Shown piece after piece: positions 20,028-29,632 of a stretch of DNA of 36,266 bases (positions within the stretch are counted from its first letter, which is position 1; the number at the start of each line of letters is the position of its first letter). The translations under genes and the position numbers were made by a program. Source of the stretch: Saccharicrinis sp. (GTDB taxonomy: Bacteria > Bacteroidota > Bacteroidia > Bacteroidales > Marinilabiliaceae); contig JAGXIP010000182.1 in assembly GCA_024635585.1 (NCBI GenBank), positions 1 to 36,266 on the forward strand. Reading direction: 5' to 3'. The notes beneath the pieces are model-generated. The model was not told where the DNA came from. It did no database searches and worked only from the letters and a program-made list of their open reading frames with translations.

Positions 20028-20423
20028 GGACATAACTTCCGTAAAAGGAATTAGCTGAGGTTGAAATTCTGGTAACGGACAGGAAATCTGTGGTATATAA
20101 TATACTTGTTTAGCCATCTTCTGAAGGCAGTAAACTATGAATAATACTTGTAGAGCTGGACAGGTTGTGTGAGAAGCTCAAGGATTTACAAAAAAAAGTA
20201 AGGCTAGCCTTGAAAGTTTGCCTCCAGACAGGCAGGGGTTGAATGCAGAGAGAATTGGTTTTGCGTAATGTTCAACATTTGTGTGTTACAGACAAGCTTT
20301 TATGACAATGTTATTTTTTGTTTTCCAAATCGATTAAATGATGTCACACCCTTAAAATAACCCGCATGTTCATTATCTTTTGCAAAAGTATGGTACAGTT
20401 TTAGTTGAATCCCCTAAACTTGT

Positions 20424-20431
20424 TATATTTG
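20424..20431 (+). promoter_or_regulatory. candidate Bacteroidetes -7 box TATATTTG upstream of the TPR gene
   Basis: TAnnTTTG match with an upstream TTG at 20405-20407; about 48 nt before ATG 20479. Confidence 0.35.
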
Positions 20432-20478
20432 TTCCATTATAATGGTGGGTGGATATCCATTTACTGAGTTCATATTTT

Positions 20479-22593
20479 ATGCGAAAAGTCTTTTATTTTC
20501 TTCATATCCTTTTTTTATTGGGCGTGGCTTCTCACACTAAAGCTCAAATAGATACAGACCGGGTTCTTATCATCGGGCGAAATGCGCTGTATTACGAGGA
20601 TTACGTGCTCGCTATTTCCTACTTCAACAAGGTAATCCGCGTTAAACCTTATCTGGCCGATCCATATTACTTTAGGGCTTTTGCAAAATATAGTCTCGAG
20701 GATCTGAAAGGTGCCGAAAAAGATATGGACAAAGCCATCAATACTAGTCCTTTTCAAGCCAGTTTTTATCGTTTTAGGGGCGATATTCGTAGCAAGTTCG
20801 GTGCCTACAAGGAGGCATTAGACGATTATGCCAAAGGCTTGGAACTGAGTCCGCAAGAGGAAGGAATCTTTTTTAACCGGGGACTGGTTTATATGAGCAC
20901 CAAGGAATACCAGAAGAGTGTTGACGACTTTACCGAAGTACTAAAAATAGACAATGCGCAATATGGAGCCTATATAAACAGGGCTATTTCAAAGCTACAA
21001 CTTAAAGATACTATTGGGGCGGTAAAGGATATGGACGAAGCCATTGAGGTGAACCCCCTGGTTGCCGATGCCTACAGGTTTAGTGCCATTATTTATTACG
21101 AAACCAACGACTTTAACAAAGCCCTGGCCAGGATAGACAAAGCCATAGAACTGAACAGGAACGATGCCGGTTATTATATGATGCGAGGTGTAATTCGTTA
21201 CCAAATGGATAACTTGGCAGGAACGATGAGTGATTTTGATAAGGTAATTGAGCTGGATCCTAAAAATACCATGGCTTATGCCAACCGAGGTATTCTGCGT
21301 GTTGAAGTGGGCGATGTAAACAATGCCATCGACGACTTTTCGAGGGTGTTGGCTCTTAATCCAGCAGATTTGCTCACACTCTTTAATCGATCGCTACTAT
21401 ATATTCGGGTGGGTCAATATCGCGATGCCATTGCCGATTTGAACGTGATAATCGACCGTTATCCAGATTATCCGGATGCTTATATGGCCCGATCACAAGC
21501 CTATAGCGGTATAAATAATAATATGGCAGCGGGGCGCGATTATAATATGGCTTTTAAACTGGATCAGGATAGCCGTAAAAAGGCCGAGAGAGAGTCTGGT
21601 AAAAAGCAAAAAGACGGCGACAAACCCAAGAAAACCCGAAGCGAAACAGATGATGATATAAGCAATCATAATAAAATTGCCGTATTGGATGATTTTGGTA
21701 TCGACGAAACAGAGGTGGAGGAAATTGATAATTTAAGAGGTAAGATACAAAACCGCAACATAGTAATAGATCTGGAAACGGTTTATGGTCTCACCTTTTT
21801 CTCGGTAGATTCACTGATTAACCGAGCCCGATATTTTAAAACAGATGTAACGCAGTTTAATCAGCACAAAAAATTTGGCCGACCACTCATATTCTCCAAT
21901 AGAGAGGCAGAAACGGACGGATCCAAATCATTGGAGTATTTTACAGCTATCAAAGAAATAGGCACCCAAATAGAACAAACGCCCAGTGACTATGAACTGC
22001 GGTTTATTCGCGCTATTTTATATGGGGTGGTACTTAATTATACCAGTGCCATTGCCGAATATGATTTTATCATCGAAAATACCGAAGATAAAAAGTTGAA
22101 CCTTTTTGCTTATTTCAACCGTGCCTATATCCGATATAAAATGGTAGAAATGATGCAGACATTCGACGATGCCGAGCTTCCGTCGAGCCTGATATCCAAA
22201 CCTTTAATCTCTGTGACGAATAAGGACAAACCACCTAAAGAGGATGTAATTATAAAGCAAAGCTTGGATTATGAGCTGATAGAACGCGACTTGCAAAAGG
22301 TGCTGCAGATAGATCCCGAATACGAATTTGCCTATTATAACCTGGGTATTCTGCAATGTATCCGTAAGGATTATGAAGGTGCCATTGTTTATTTCGAGAA
22401 AGCTATTGCTTTGAACCCATTTTTTGCCGAAGCATATTTTAACAGAGGACTAACCCGCATTTATTTAAAACAGGATGAATTGGGTACACTGGATTTGAGC
22501 AAGGCCGGTGAGTTGGGTATGTATAAAGCTTATAACGTAATAAAACGCTACGGAATGCAACGTGAAGTCAAGGTGGAAGAGGAAAAGGAATAG
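20479..22593 (+). CDS. secreted or membrane-anchored tetratricopeptide repeat protein
   Basis: MRKVFYFLHILFLLGVASHTKAQ signal peptide (ATG 20479) followed by many TPR units (e.g. AYANRGILRVEVGDVNNAIDDFSRVLALNP). Confidence 0.92.
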   Translation: MRKVFYFLHILFLLGVASHTKAQIDTDRVLIIGRNALYYEDYVLAISYFNKVIRVKPYLADPYYFRAFAKYSLEDLKGAEKDMDKAINTSPFQASFYRFRGDIRSKFGAYKEALDDYAKGLELSPQEEGIFFNRGLVYMSTKEYQKSVDDFTEVLKIDNAQYGAYINRAISKLQLKDTIGAVKDMDEAIEVNPLVADAYRFSAIIYYETNDFNKALARIDKAIELNRNDAGYYMMRGVIRYQMDNLAGTMSDFDKVIELDPKNTMAYANRGILRVEVGDVNNAIDDFSRVLALNPADLLTLFNRSLLYIRVGQYRDAIADLNVIIDRYPDYPDAYMARSQAYSGINNNMAAGRDYNMAFKLDQDSRKKAERESGKKQKDGDKPKKTRSETDDDISNHNKIAVLDDFGIDETEVEEIDNLRGKIQNRNIVIDLETVYGLTFFSVDSLINRARYFKTDVTQFNQHKKFGRPLIFSNREAETDGSKSLEYFTAIKEIGTQIEQTPSDYELRFIRAILYGVVLNYTSAIAEYDFIIENTEDKKLNLFAYFNRAYIRYKMVEMMQTFDDAELPSSLISKPLISVTNKDKPPKEDVIIKQSLDYELIERDLQKVLQIDPEYEFAYYNLGILQCIRKDYEGAIVYFEKAIALNPFFAEAYFNRGLTRIYLKQDELGTLDLSKAGELGMYKAYNVIKRYGMQREVKVEEEKE

Positions 22594-22631
22594 CTAATGG
22601 CTAATAAAATAAACGGGAGAACGAAAAATAA

Positions 22632-24638
22632 ATGGACGAATGGTTGCAACATATAGATACCGATAATGATGAGTTTCAGGATGCCCTAAAGCTGATTCAA
22701 TATACCAATCGTTCTGTTTTTTTAACCGGAAAAGCAGGCACTGGTAAAAGCACGTTTTTAAAATATATATGTACCCAAACACATAAAAAGTACGTGGTGG
22801 TGGCGCCAACGGGTATTGCAGCCATTAACGCTGGCGGACAAACCATGCACTCCTTTTTTAAAATCCCCTTCAGGCCCTTGTTGCCCGACGATCCGGACCT
22901 GAGCACCAAGAACGGTCGTATTTACGATTTTTTAAAATACCGCAAAAACCATCAAAAACTAATCAAGGAGCTCGAACTGTTAATTATTGACGAAGTATCA
23001 ATGCTACGTGTTGATATTCTGGATTTTATAGATCGGGTTCTTCGTGTGTTCTCGGGTAACATGCAAGTTCCTTTTGGAGGCAAACAATTATTAATGGTAG
23101 GCGATGTATTTCAGTTAGAGCCGGTGGTAAAAGGGGAAGAGTGGGGTATATTAAAACGTTTTTACCAAACTCCCTTCTTCTTTTCAGCAAGAGTGTTCCG
23201 AAATTTACCCATCGTGCAGATTGAACTGAAAAAAGTATATCGGCAAAACAATCCCGAGTTTGTTAATCTGTTAGATCGCATTAGGGTAAATGCGTTGAAA
23301 CAGGAAGATATATCAACCATTAACCGACGATATTCGCCCACCTACAATGCTCCTATTGATGAGCTTTTTATCACCCTTGCCACCCGCCGAAACACCGTGG
23401 ATTATATCAACGACCATAGGCTAGATGAATTGGAAGGGGAGGAGATTACTTTTGAAGGTGAAGTGATAGGCGATTTTCCAGAATCGGCATTGCCCACACC
23501 CCGTCAGCTTGTTTTAAAAGAGAATGCCCAGGTGATGTTTATTAAAAATGATTCGCCCGATCGAAGATGGTTCAACGGTAGTTTGGGCAGGGTAGATCAA
23601 ATAAACGAGGAAGGCATATCTGTTCGCATGGAAAACGATGAACTGTTCCTGGTTGAAAAGGAAATATGGCGCAATGTACGATATAAATACGACGAGAAAA
23701 ACAATAGGATTATCGAAGATGAGATTGGCTCGTACCAGCAATATCCCCTAAAACTGGCTTGGGCTATTACCGTGCACAAAAGCCAGGGCTTAACTTTTGA
23801 TAAGGTGATGATAGATTTTACGGGCGGTGCCTTTGCCGGTGGACAACTGTATGTGGCACTTAGCCGTTGCCGCTCGTTGCAGGGAATCATCATGAAATCG
23901 CAAGTGACACCGCGTGATGTTATTGTTAGGCGAGAGTGTGTTGATTTTTCGCGCCGATCAAATAATAAATTGCAAATTAAAGATAGTTTAGATTCTGCCC
24001 ATGCCGATGATAGCTACAAAAAAGCACTTACAGCTTTTAAGAAAGATGACTTTTCACTTGCCATGCAGGAGCTGGGATCGGCCATTGCCAAACGTAACGA
24101 TTTGCTTAAGCCTGTTGTTTTGCGATTTATAACCAGGCAATTACAGGTAATTCCCAAACTACGTAAAAAGGTGAAAGAGCTGGAAAACCGGGAAAAGAAA
24201 AGAAATAAACAGTTAGATGAATTTGCACGGGAATATTTTTTAATGGCCAATGAGTGCCTGGTGAAAGCCAAAGACAAAAAAGCTGCCATCGCTAACCTAA
24301 ATAAAGCTGTATTGCTGAACCCTGATTTTTTTGATGCCCTGTTTAAACGTGCTGGACTAAAGGTTGAAACAAGCGATTTGGAAGGAGCTGAGGCCGATTA
24401 TTCTTTGGCTGGAAAATTGAAACCAAGAACCTTTAAAGTATATTACAATAGGGGAAGAACGCGCTTGTTGATGAAAAATCATAACGGTGCCTATGTAGAT
24501 TTAAAAAAGGCGATACACTTGAAAGACGACCATGCCGAGTCGTACTATTATTTGGCACAGATATGCGATAAAATGGGCGAAAAAGACGAAGCTGAACGTT
24601 ACCGAAATATCTCCGCTAACTTGGGATTTGAAGAATAA
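22632..24638 (+). CDS. PIF1-like AAA/SF1 helicase with C-terminal TPR repeats
   Basis: Walker A LTGKAGTGKSTFLKYI, APTGIAAINAGGQTMHSFF, LLIIDEVSMLRVDILDFID, WAITVHKSQGLTFD; C-terminal TPR (AIANLNKAVLLNPDFFDALFKRAG). Confidence 0.93.
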   Translation: MDEWLQHIDTDNDEFQDALKLIQYTNRSVFLTGKAGTGKSTFLKYICTQTHKKYVVVAPTGIAAINAGGQTMHSFFKIPFRPLLPDDPDLSTKNGRIYDFLKYRKNHQKLIKELELLIIDEVSMLRVDILDFIDRVLRVFSGNMQVPFGGKQLLMVGDVFQLEPVVKGEEWGILKRFYQTPFFFSARVFRNLPIVQIELKKVYRQNNPEFVNLLDRIRVNALKQEDISTINRRYSPTYNAPIDELFITLATRRNTVDYINDHRLDELEGEEITFEGEVIGDFPESALPTPRQLVLKENAQVMFIKNDSPDRRWFNGSLGRVDQINEEGISVRMENDELFLVEKEIWRNVRYKYDEKNNRIIEDEIGSYQQYPLKLAWAITVHKSQGLTFDKVMIDFTGGAFAGGQLYVALSRCRSLQGIIMKSQVTPRDVIVRRECVDFSRRSNNKLQIKDSLDSAHADDSYKKALTAFKKDDFSLAMQELGSAIAKRNDLLKPVVLRFITRQLQVIPKLRKKVKELENREKKRNKQLDEFAREYFLMANECLVKAKDKKAAIANLNKAVLLNPDFFDALFKRAGLKVETSDLEGAEADYSLAGKLKPRTFKVYYNRGRTRLLMKNHNGAYVDLKKAIHLKDDHAESYYYLAQICDKMGEKDEAERYRNISANLGFEE

Positions 24639-24754
24639 CATAATACAAGTGAGATAAAAATAGAGTTAATGATTTTGACCAAATTTTTGGCCGCGAACCG
24701 TTGAATCGAAGCATCAAATGGTTTTTCTACACGGCCAATCATGAGTTACCTGTT

Positions 24755-25861
24755 TTATTTTATGCGTGACATACGTAAGGAATCATCGTACATGGTAAGG
24801 GCAACTGATTTAAAAAGTGCATATACCGTTGAGCCCTTTCGGATGTTCAGTCGATCCACGGAATCCCTTGTGATCTGTACGAGTAATTCAGTTCCCACAT
24901 CCAGCAGGCAAAGGGCATAGTTCTTATCCATATAGATTTCGGTGACTGTAGCCTCCAATTGATTTTGCATAGAAATGCCATGGACGTGATGAGTGGCTAT
25001 GGTAATATCATCGGGGCATAAAAAGGCGTCTATGTAGTCCCCTTCTTTAAGTGGCTTTGTTTCGGTGTGCAGGTAATAGATGTGATCGGTACCTCGCAAC
25101 TTTACTTTGTAATTCATGGCGGTTTCTTGCGAAACGACGGCAAATTGCAGGTCGTTGACAAAAGTATTGGAAAATGCAGTGCCCTCAAAATAACCCTGCA
25201 TTAGCAATTCAGAGAAATTGCCTTCTGCCTGCACTTTACCATTTTTGATGAGGAGCATGTGTTTGGTCAGGTTCAGGATGTCAGAAATGTCGTGACTGAT
25301 CACAACCACGGGAATCTCAAATTTGCGAATCACTTTACGGATAAAATCGATGGCCTTAAGCTTTAGTTGTTTGTCGAGAGCCGAGAAAGGCTCATCGAGC
25401 AATAAAAGCTGAGGTTGCGATAGAAGGGCACGTCCGATGGCCACGCGCTGTTTTTCGCCGCCAGAGCATTGGCCGGGCATTTGATCTAACAGGGTATTTA
25501 ACCCGAGCACTTCTACCACGTCATCATAATTGATGTGGCATTCTGTTTTGGCTGGCATGCCGTAGAGTAGATTTTTTTTTACCGATAGATGAGGGAACAG
25601 GCGCGCTTCCTGAAAAACGACCCCTATGTTCCTTTTGTGGGGAGGGACAAAAATATGATGATTTCTGTCAATTACCACCTTGCCACGCACCGCGATAGTT
25701 CCCTGTGCCGGTTTGAGCAGGCCGGAGATAAGCTGTATCAGGTTAGTCTTGCCGTGTCCCGAGGGACCCCAAATGCCGGTTACGCCATGGGAAATGGCAA
25801 AGCGGTAGTTCCCCTTGAATTGGCCCACCTTGTATTTTATATCCACGTCGAGTACGTTCAT
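24755..25861 (-). CDS. modC: molybdate ABC transporter ATP-binding protein with TOBE/Mop domain
   Basis: GPSGHGKTNLIQLISGL Walker A, QCSGGEKQRVAIGRAL signature, LLLDEPFSALD; C-terminal TOBE-like region; next to modB and modA. Confidence 0.9.
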   Translation of the reverse strand: MNVLDVDIKYKVGQFKGNYRFAISHGVTGIWGPSGHGKTNLIQLISGLLKPAQGTIAVRGKVVIDRNHHIFVPPHKRNIGVVFQEARLFPHLSVKKNLLYGMPAKTECHINYDDVVEVLGLNTLLDQMPGQCSGGEKQRVAIGRALLSQPQLLLLDEPFSALDKQLKLKAIDFIRKVIRKFEIPVVVISHDISDILNLTKHMLLIKNGKVQAEGNFSELLMQGYFEGTAFSNTFVNDLQFAVVSQETAMNYKVKLRGTDHIYYLHTETKPLKEGDYIDAFLCPDDITIATHHVHGISMQNQLEATVTEIYMDKNYALCLLDVGTELLVQITRDSVDRLNIRKGSTVYALFKSVALTMYDDSLRMSRIK

Positions 25862-25936
25862 CTTTTTAATTCAAGTGGAGTTTTAGTTTTTAAATCCTTC
25901 CGCATCGATTCCGGAACAAGTTCCTTTTAAGCGGTG

Positions 25937-26629
25937 TTAAATATTTTTCACGAAACGCTCGGACAAATACATGGTTGCCAAGGCAATCAACACGGATATG
26001 AGCACCAGTTTAAAAGCCACGAATTCCTGTCCGGGAACCTGCATGGAACTATAGATAGCCAAGGGCAGGGTTTGTGTTTTGCCAAACATGTTTCCGGCAA
26101 AGGTGATGGTGGCCCCAAATTCGCCCCAGCTGCGGGCAAAAGCTAATATAAAGCCACTTAGTACACCGGGCAGGGCCAAGGGCAGCGAAATAGTACGGAA
26201 CACTTTCCAGCGATTGGCGCCGAGGGTTTGTGCCGCACGCTCAAAACCAGGATCAATCATGTCGAAAGACGCTTTTACCGATCGTACGAAAAGAGGCATG
26301 GAAACTACCAACGATGAAATGACTGCCGCCCAAAAGGTGAAAGCCAAGCCGTCCGTTCCCAATAGTTTCCACAAAGGGCTCAGTATGCCCGACCTACCAA
26401 ATAGGAACAAAAGCAAATAACCCGTGGTTACCGGTGGCAATACCAGTGGGAGAAAGACAAAGCTCTCCAACAAGCGCTTTCCTCTAAAGGTTTTCCGGCT
26501 CAACACCCAGCCTAGTCCAATGGCTATCGGGACTGCTCCGGCCACACTGGTTCCGGCCACTTTTAGCGACAATAGGATGGCTGATATTTCAAACTCAGTA
26601 AACACGCTGTGGCAATTGGTTAAATCCAT
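25937..26629 (-). CDS. modB: molybdate ABC transporter permease
   Basis: AILLSLKVAGTSVAG, FLPLVLPPVTTGYLLLFLFG and ARSWGEFGATITFAGNMFGKTQTLPLAIY are ModB signatures. Confidence 0.93.
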   Translation of the reverse strand: MDLTNCHSVFTEFEISAILLSLKVAGTSVAGAVPIAIGLGWVLSRKTFRGKRLLESFVFLPLVLPPVTTGYLLLFLFGRSGILSPLWKLLGTDGLAFTFWAAVISSLVVSMPLFVRSVKASFDMIDPGFERAAQTLGANRWKVFRTISLPLALPGVLSGFILAFARSWGEFGATITFAGNMFGKTQTLPLAIYSSMQVPGQEFVAFKLVLISVLIALATMYLSERFVKNI

Positions 26630-27365
26630 ATTTCTCCCAAACTACTTTTGCTTTCGGGGATTTGACAAAACTTAAAAACGCCTCCGTGGCGGGATGTGGA
26701 ACCGCACCCATCATACAGATATGGTACCTGACAGGTTGGTGCATGTTTTCGGGCAAGGTTTCTAGCACCCTAACCTTAGTGCTCGAGATCGCATCTGTTC
26801 TATAAACGATACCCATGTCTGCTTCACCCATCTCAACGAGCTTGAGCACATGTTTGACATCGCGACCCAGCAAAAATTGATTCCCTTCCCATAAATCCAG
26901 GTTTTCCAGTGCTTGCCTGGCATATAGCCCCACGGGAACCATGTTGGGGTCGCCTATCGCAAAGCGGTGATTCACGGCCTGTTTTAAGGTAAGCTCCTTG
27001 TCAAAAATGCTATTGTTTGCTATCAGTACCAACGCGTTCCCTGCTATTTCCCAATATCCTGTATCGCCTACCAGGTTGCTATTTATCAAGTAATCAACCC
27101 ATTGTTTGTTGGCCGACAAAAAAAGGTTGGCTGGTGCACCCATTTGAATCTGCCGGGCCAACGTTCCTGAGGAGGCAAAGCTGAGGCTTACTTTTTGCCC
27201 CGTTTCTGCGGTGAAACTATCCGCTAGAGCGGTCATTACCTCCGTTAAACTAGCTGCGCAAAATACCTGCAGATCTTTTTTCGCATTGCTGCCCGAGCAT
27301 GCGCCAAGGAATAGGCAGACAAGCACCGGGACAAATATCTTTTTTATACAGCTTACCGATGACAT
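26595..27365 (-). CDS. modA: molybdate ABC transporter substrate-binding lipoprotein
   Basis: LFLGACSGS lipobox; LQVFCAASLTEVMTALADSF; ASSGTLARQIQMGAPANLFLSAN. ATG at 27365 fits the lipoprotein signal. Confidence 0.92.
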   Translation of the reverse strand: MSSVSCIKKIFVPVLVCLFLGACSGSNAKKDLQVFCAASLTEVMTALADSFTAETGQKVSLSFASSGTLARQIQMGAPANLFLSANKQWVDYLINSNLVGDTGYWEIAGNALVLIANNSIFDKELTLKQAVNHRFAIGDPNMVPVGLYARQALENLDLWEGNQFLLGRDVKHVLKLVEMGEADMGIVYRTDAISSTKVRVLETLPENMHQPVRYHICMMGAVPHPATEAFLSFVKSPKAKVVWEKYGFNQLPQRVY

Positions 27366-27369
27366 AGGG

Positions 27370-27840
27370 TCAGAGTTTTTTTTCGATGAACAACATGTTG
27401 GGGCTGCAAAAATCAAAGCCTTGTGTCGAATACATGGCCAAAGCTTTTAGGTTGTCTTCCCTCACCTCAAGGTTCACCCTGCAGTAATGGTTTTGTTTTG
27501 CCTCCTGTACGATATGTAGCAAAAGTGACTTTCCGGCTCCGTTGCGCCTACTTTTAGGTGAAACGATGAAATCGTGGATATTGAGCAGGTAACGAGCCTG
27601 AAAAGTTGAGTAGTTCACGAAACAGTTGGCCAGTGCGATATATTTGTTTCCGTCGGTGAGTAAATAACCCTTGTAAGACGAGTGCTTGGATAAATCGTTC
27701 AAAATTGTGGAGTGCAGTTCCGTTGCCAAGGTTTTTTCGCAACCCTTCTCATCCATCATGTAGTCGTTAAGAAGACTTATTAGTGCAGTACGGTGTTCGT
27801 TGCGCGTAAGATCAACATGTTCAATAGTAAAGTTATCCAT
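27370..27840 (-). CDS. GNAT family N-acetyltransferase
   Basis: LLNIHDFIVSPKSRRNGAGKSLLLHIVQEAKQNHYCRVNLEVREDNLKALAMYSTQGF GNAT fold motifs. Confidence 0.9.
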   Translation of the reverse strand: MDNFTIEHVDLTRNEHRTALISLLNDYMMDEKGCEKTLATELHSTILNDLSKHSSYKGYLLTDGNKYIALANCFVNYSTFQARYLLNIHDFIVSPKSRRNGAGKSLLLHIVQEAKQNHYCRVNLEVREDNLKALAMYSTQGFDFCSPNMLFIEKKL

Positions 27841-27900
27841 ATTAAGCAGGTAATTAGATGTTTAAAAAATTATATAATGAGGGTTGTCGGTATGTAACGG

Positions 27901-27927
27901 TCTTAACCTTCTTTTCTGAGGTTAAGA
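27901..27927 (-). terminator. hairpin directly 3' of the nifA-like gene (9-bp perfect stem TCTTAACCT/AGGTTAAGA, 9-nt loop)
   Basis: Stem arms 27901-27909 and 27919-27927; stop of the regulator at 27931. Confidence 0.6.
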
Positions 27928-27930
27928 TCT

Positions 27931-29523
27931 TTACAGCCTGTAGCGCCACAGTTCGATATTATATTTTGCGACACGCGATCCCAGCATCCTTTCGGTGATG
28001 AGCAGTTGTGCAGCCGCACGAGCCATATTTCCCTTTGTCGTAATCAAAGCCTCCGTTATCAGCTCTCGTTCTATTTTTTCGACCACGAAACTCAAGCCTC
28101 CTTTGGCCTCCGTATTTGAAGAGCCTGCCGTTTGAAGGGTAGGGGGCAAATGATAGCTATGGATGACCTTATCCCGTGACAATATGCAGGCTCGTTCTAT
28201 TACATTTTCCAGTTCTCGCACGTTGCCGGGCCAGGAGTACACCATAAGCATATTTATTGCCGAGGTGGTAATTCGCTTTATATTGGTGCTGTTAGTGAGA
28301 TTGAATTTTGCGATAAAATGATCAACTAAAATAGGTACGTCATTTCTTCGGTCCCTAAGGGGTGGGAGGAAGAGAGGGAAGACATTGATGCGATAAAAAA
28401 AATCTTCTCTGAACTTGTTCTCCACGATGAGCTCTTCGAGGTTTCGATTGGTAGCGCAAATAATTCTTACATCCACACTGATGGTTTCGCTGCCGCCTAA
28501 GCGCTCAAAAGCTTTTTCTTGCAACACACGCAACAGTTTAACCTGCGTTGTCAAGGGCAAATCCCCTATCTCGTCCAGAAAGATGGTACCCCCATCGGCC
28601 ATCTCAAAACGTCCCTTGCGTTGTTTTTCGGCACCCGTAAATGCACCCCTCTCGTGCCCAAAGAGTTCACTCTCGATCAGCGAATCGGACAAGGCGGAGC
28701 AGTTTACCTTTATAAAAGGCCGTCCTTTGCGCTGACTGGATCGGTGGATGGCATCGGCCACAAGTTCTTTACCACATCCGCTCTCGCCCCGGATCAGCAC
28801 CGTTGAAATGGTGGGCGCCACCATATCTATCAAGGTGAAAACATCTTTCATCCTGGACGAGTTGCCAATCATGTTGGAGGGTTTATTATCCGTACCTACA
28901 CGTTCTTGCAAGGCTCTGTTCTCTTTTTTGAGCTTTTCAATCTCCACAAGCCTTTCTTGCCTTATGCGCACGGCCTGTGTAATAATGGATCCTATGATAG
29001 ACAACAGGCGCTTATCTTCCTCGATTGTAATCCGGGGATTAAACTTTCGGGTTAGTGATAAGGTACCCGCCACTTTTACACCATGCATAATCGGGACACA
29101 TATAAAAGTGAGCTCCAGACCATCCACCTTTAATTCCTGTTTTGTTTTATTTAAGAAGAGGCGCGATCTGGAAATCTCGGGCACAACAACCGATGTTGCC
29201 GTTTCGATAACCCTGCCTATAATCCCTTCGCCCAATACATATTTTCCCCGCGAGAGTTGGGCAGGACTAAGTCCGTGGGCTACTTCAATAAAAATTTGTT
29301 CGCTCTGTGTTTCCAAAATGGTCAAAAAAGAACTTTCGGCTTCGAGATACCCACACACTTTTTTTAATATCGAGGGCAGTTCTTCCGTTATTTCTTTGCT
29401 CCTGCTTAATTGCGTGGAAATATCGAAAAGAAGTGATAACTCCTGATACCCGTAACACTCATCGTTGGTTTTTACACATCTTTTTAAATCCATTACCATT
29501 GTTTTATATAGCTGCTTGGACAA
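27931..29523 (-). CDS. nifA: NifA-like sigma54-dependent activator (GAF, AAA+, Fis-type HTH)
   Basis: GAF-like N-terminus; GESGCGKELVADAIH, GAFTGA, GGTIFLDEIGDLPL, WPGNVRELENVIERA; HTH GNMARAAAQLLITERMLGSRVAKYNI; within the nif/mod region. Confidence 0.85.
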   Translation of the reverse strand: MSKQLYKTMVMDLKRCVKTNDECYGYQELSLLFDISTQLSRSKEITEELPSILKKVCGYLEAESSFLTILETQSEQIFIEVAHGLSPAQLSRGKYVLGEGIIGRVIETATSVVVPEISRSRLFLNKTKQELKVDGLELTFICVPIMHGVKVAGTLSLTRKFNPRITIEEDKRLLSIIGSIITQAVRIRQERLVEIEKLKKENRALQERVGTDNKPSNMIGNSSRMKDVFTLIDMVAPTISTVLIRGESGCGKELVADAIHRSSQRKGRPFIKVNCSALSDSLIESELFGHERGAFTGAEKQRKGRFEMADGGTIFLDEIGDLPLTTQVKLLRVLQEKAFERLGGSETISVDVRIICATNRNLEELIVENKFREDFFYRINVFPLFLPPLRDRRNDVPILVDHFIAKFNLTNSTNIKRITTSAINMLMVYSWPGNVRELENVIERACILSRDKVIHSYHLPPTLQTAGSSNTEAKGGLSFVVEKIERELITEALITTKGNMARAAAQLLITERMLGSRVAKYNIELWRYRL

Positions 29524-29632
29524 AAATAGCTATTTATTGCGAACACAGGGGGTTTGTTAAGGGGGTAATAGTCCTAAATATCATTAATCGGTGTTAATAT
29601 CTGAACATTGTTTTCTGTTTTATACAAAAAAA

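Noticed and set aside
28748-29446. 232-aa plus-strand ORF opposite the NifA-like gene
   Set aside because: Low-complexity Ser/Leu/Ile-rich translation, antisense to a well-supported regulator; shadow ORF.
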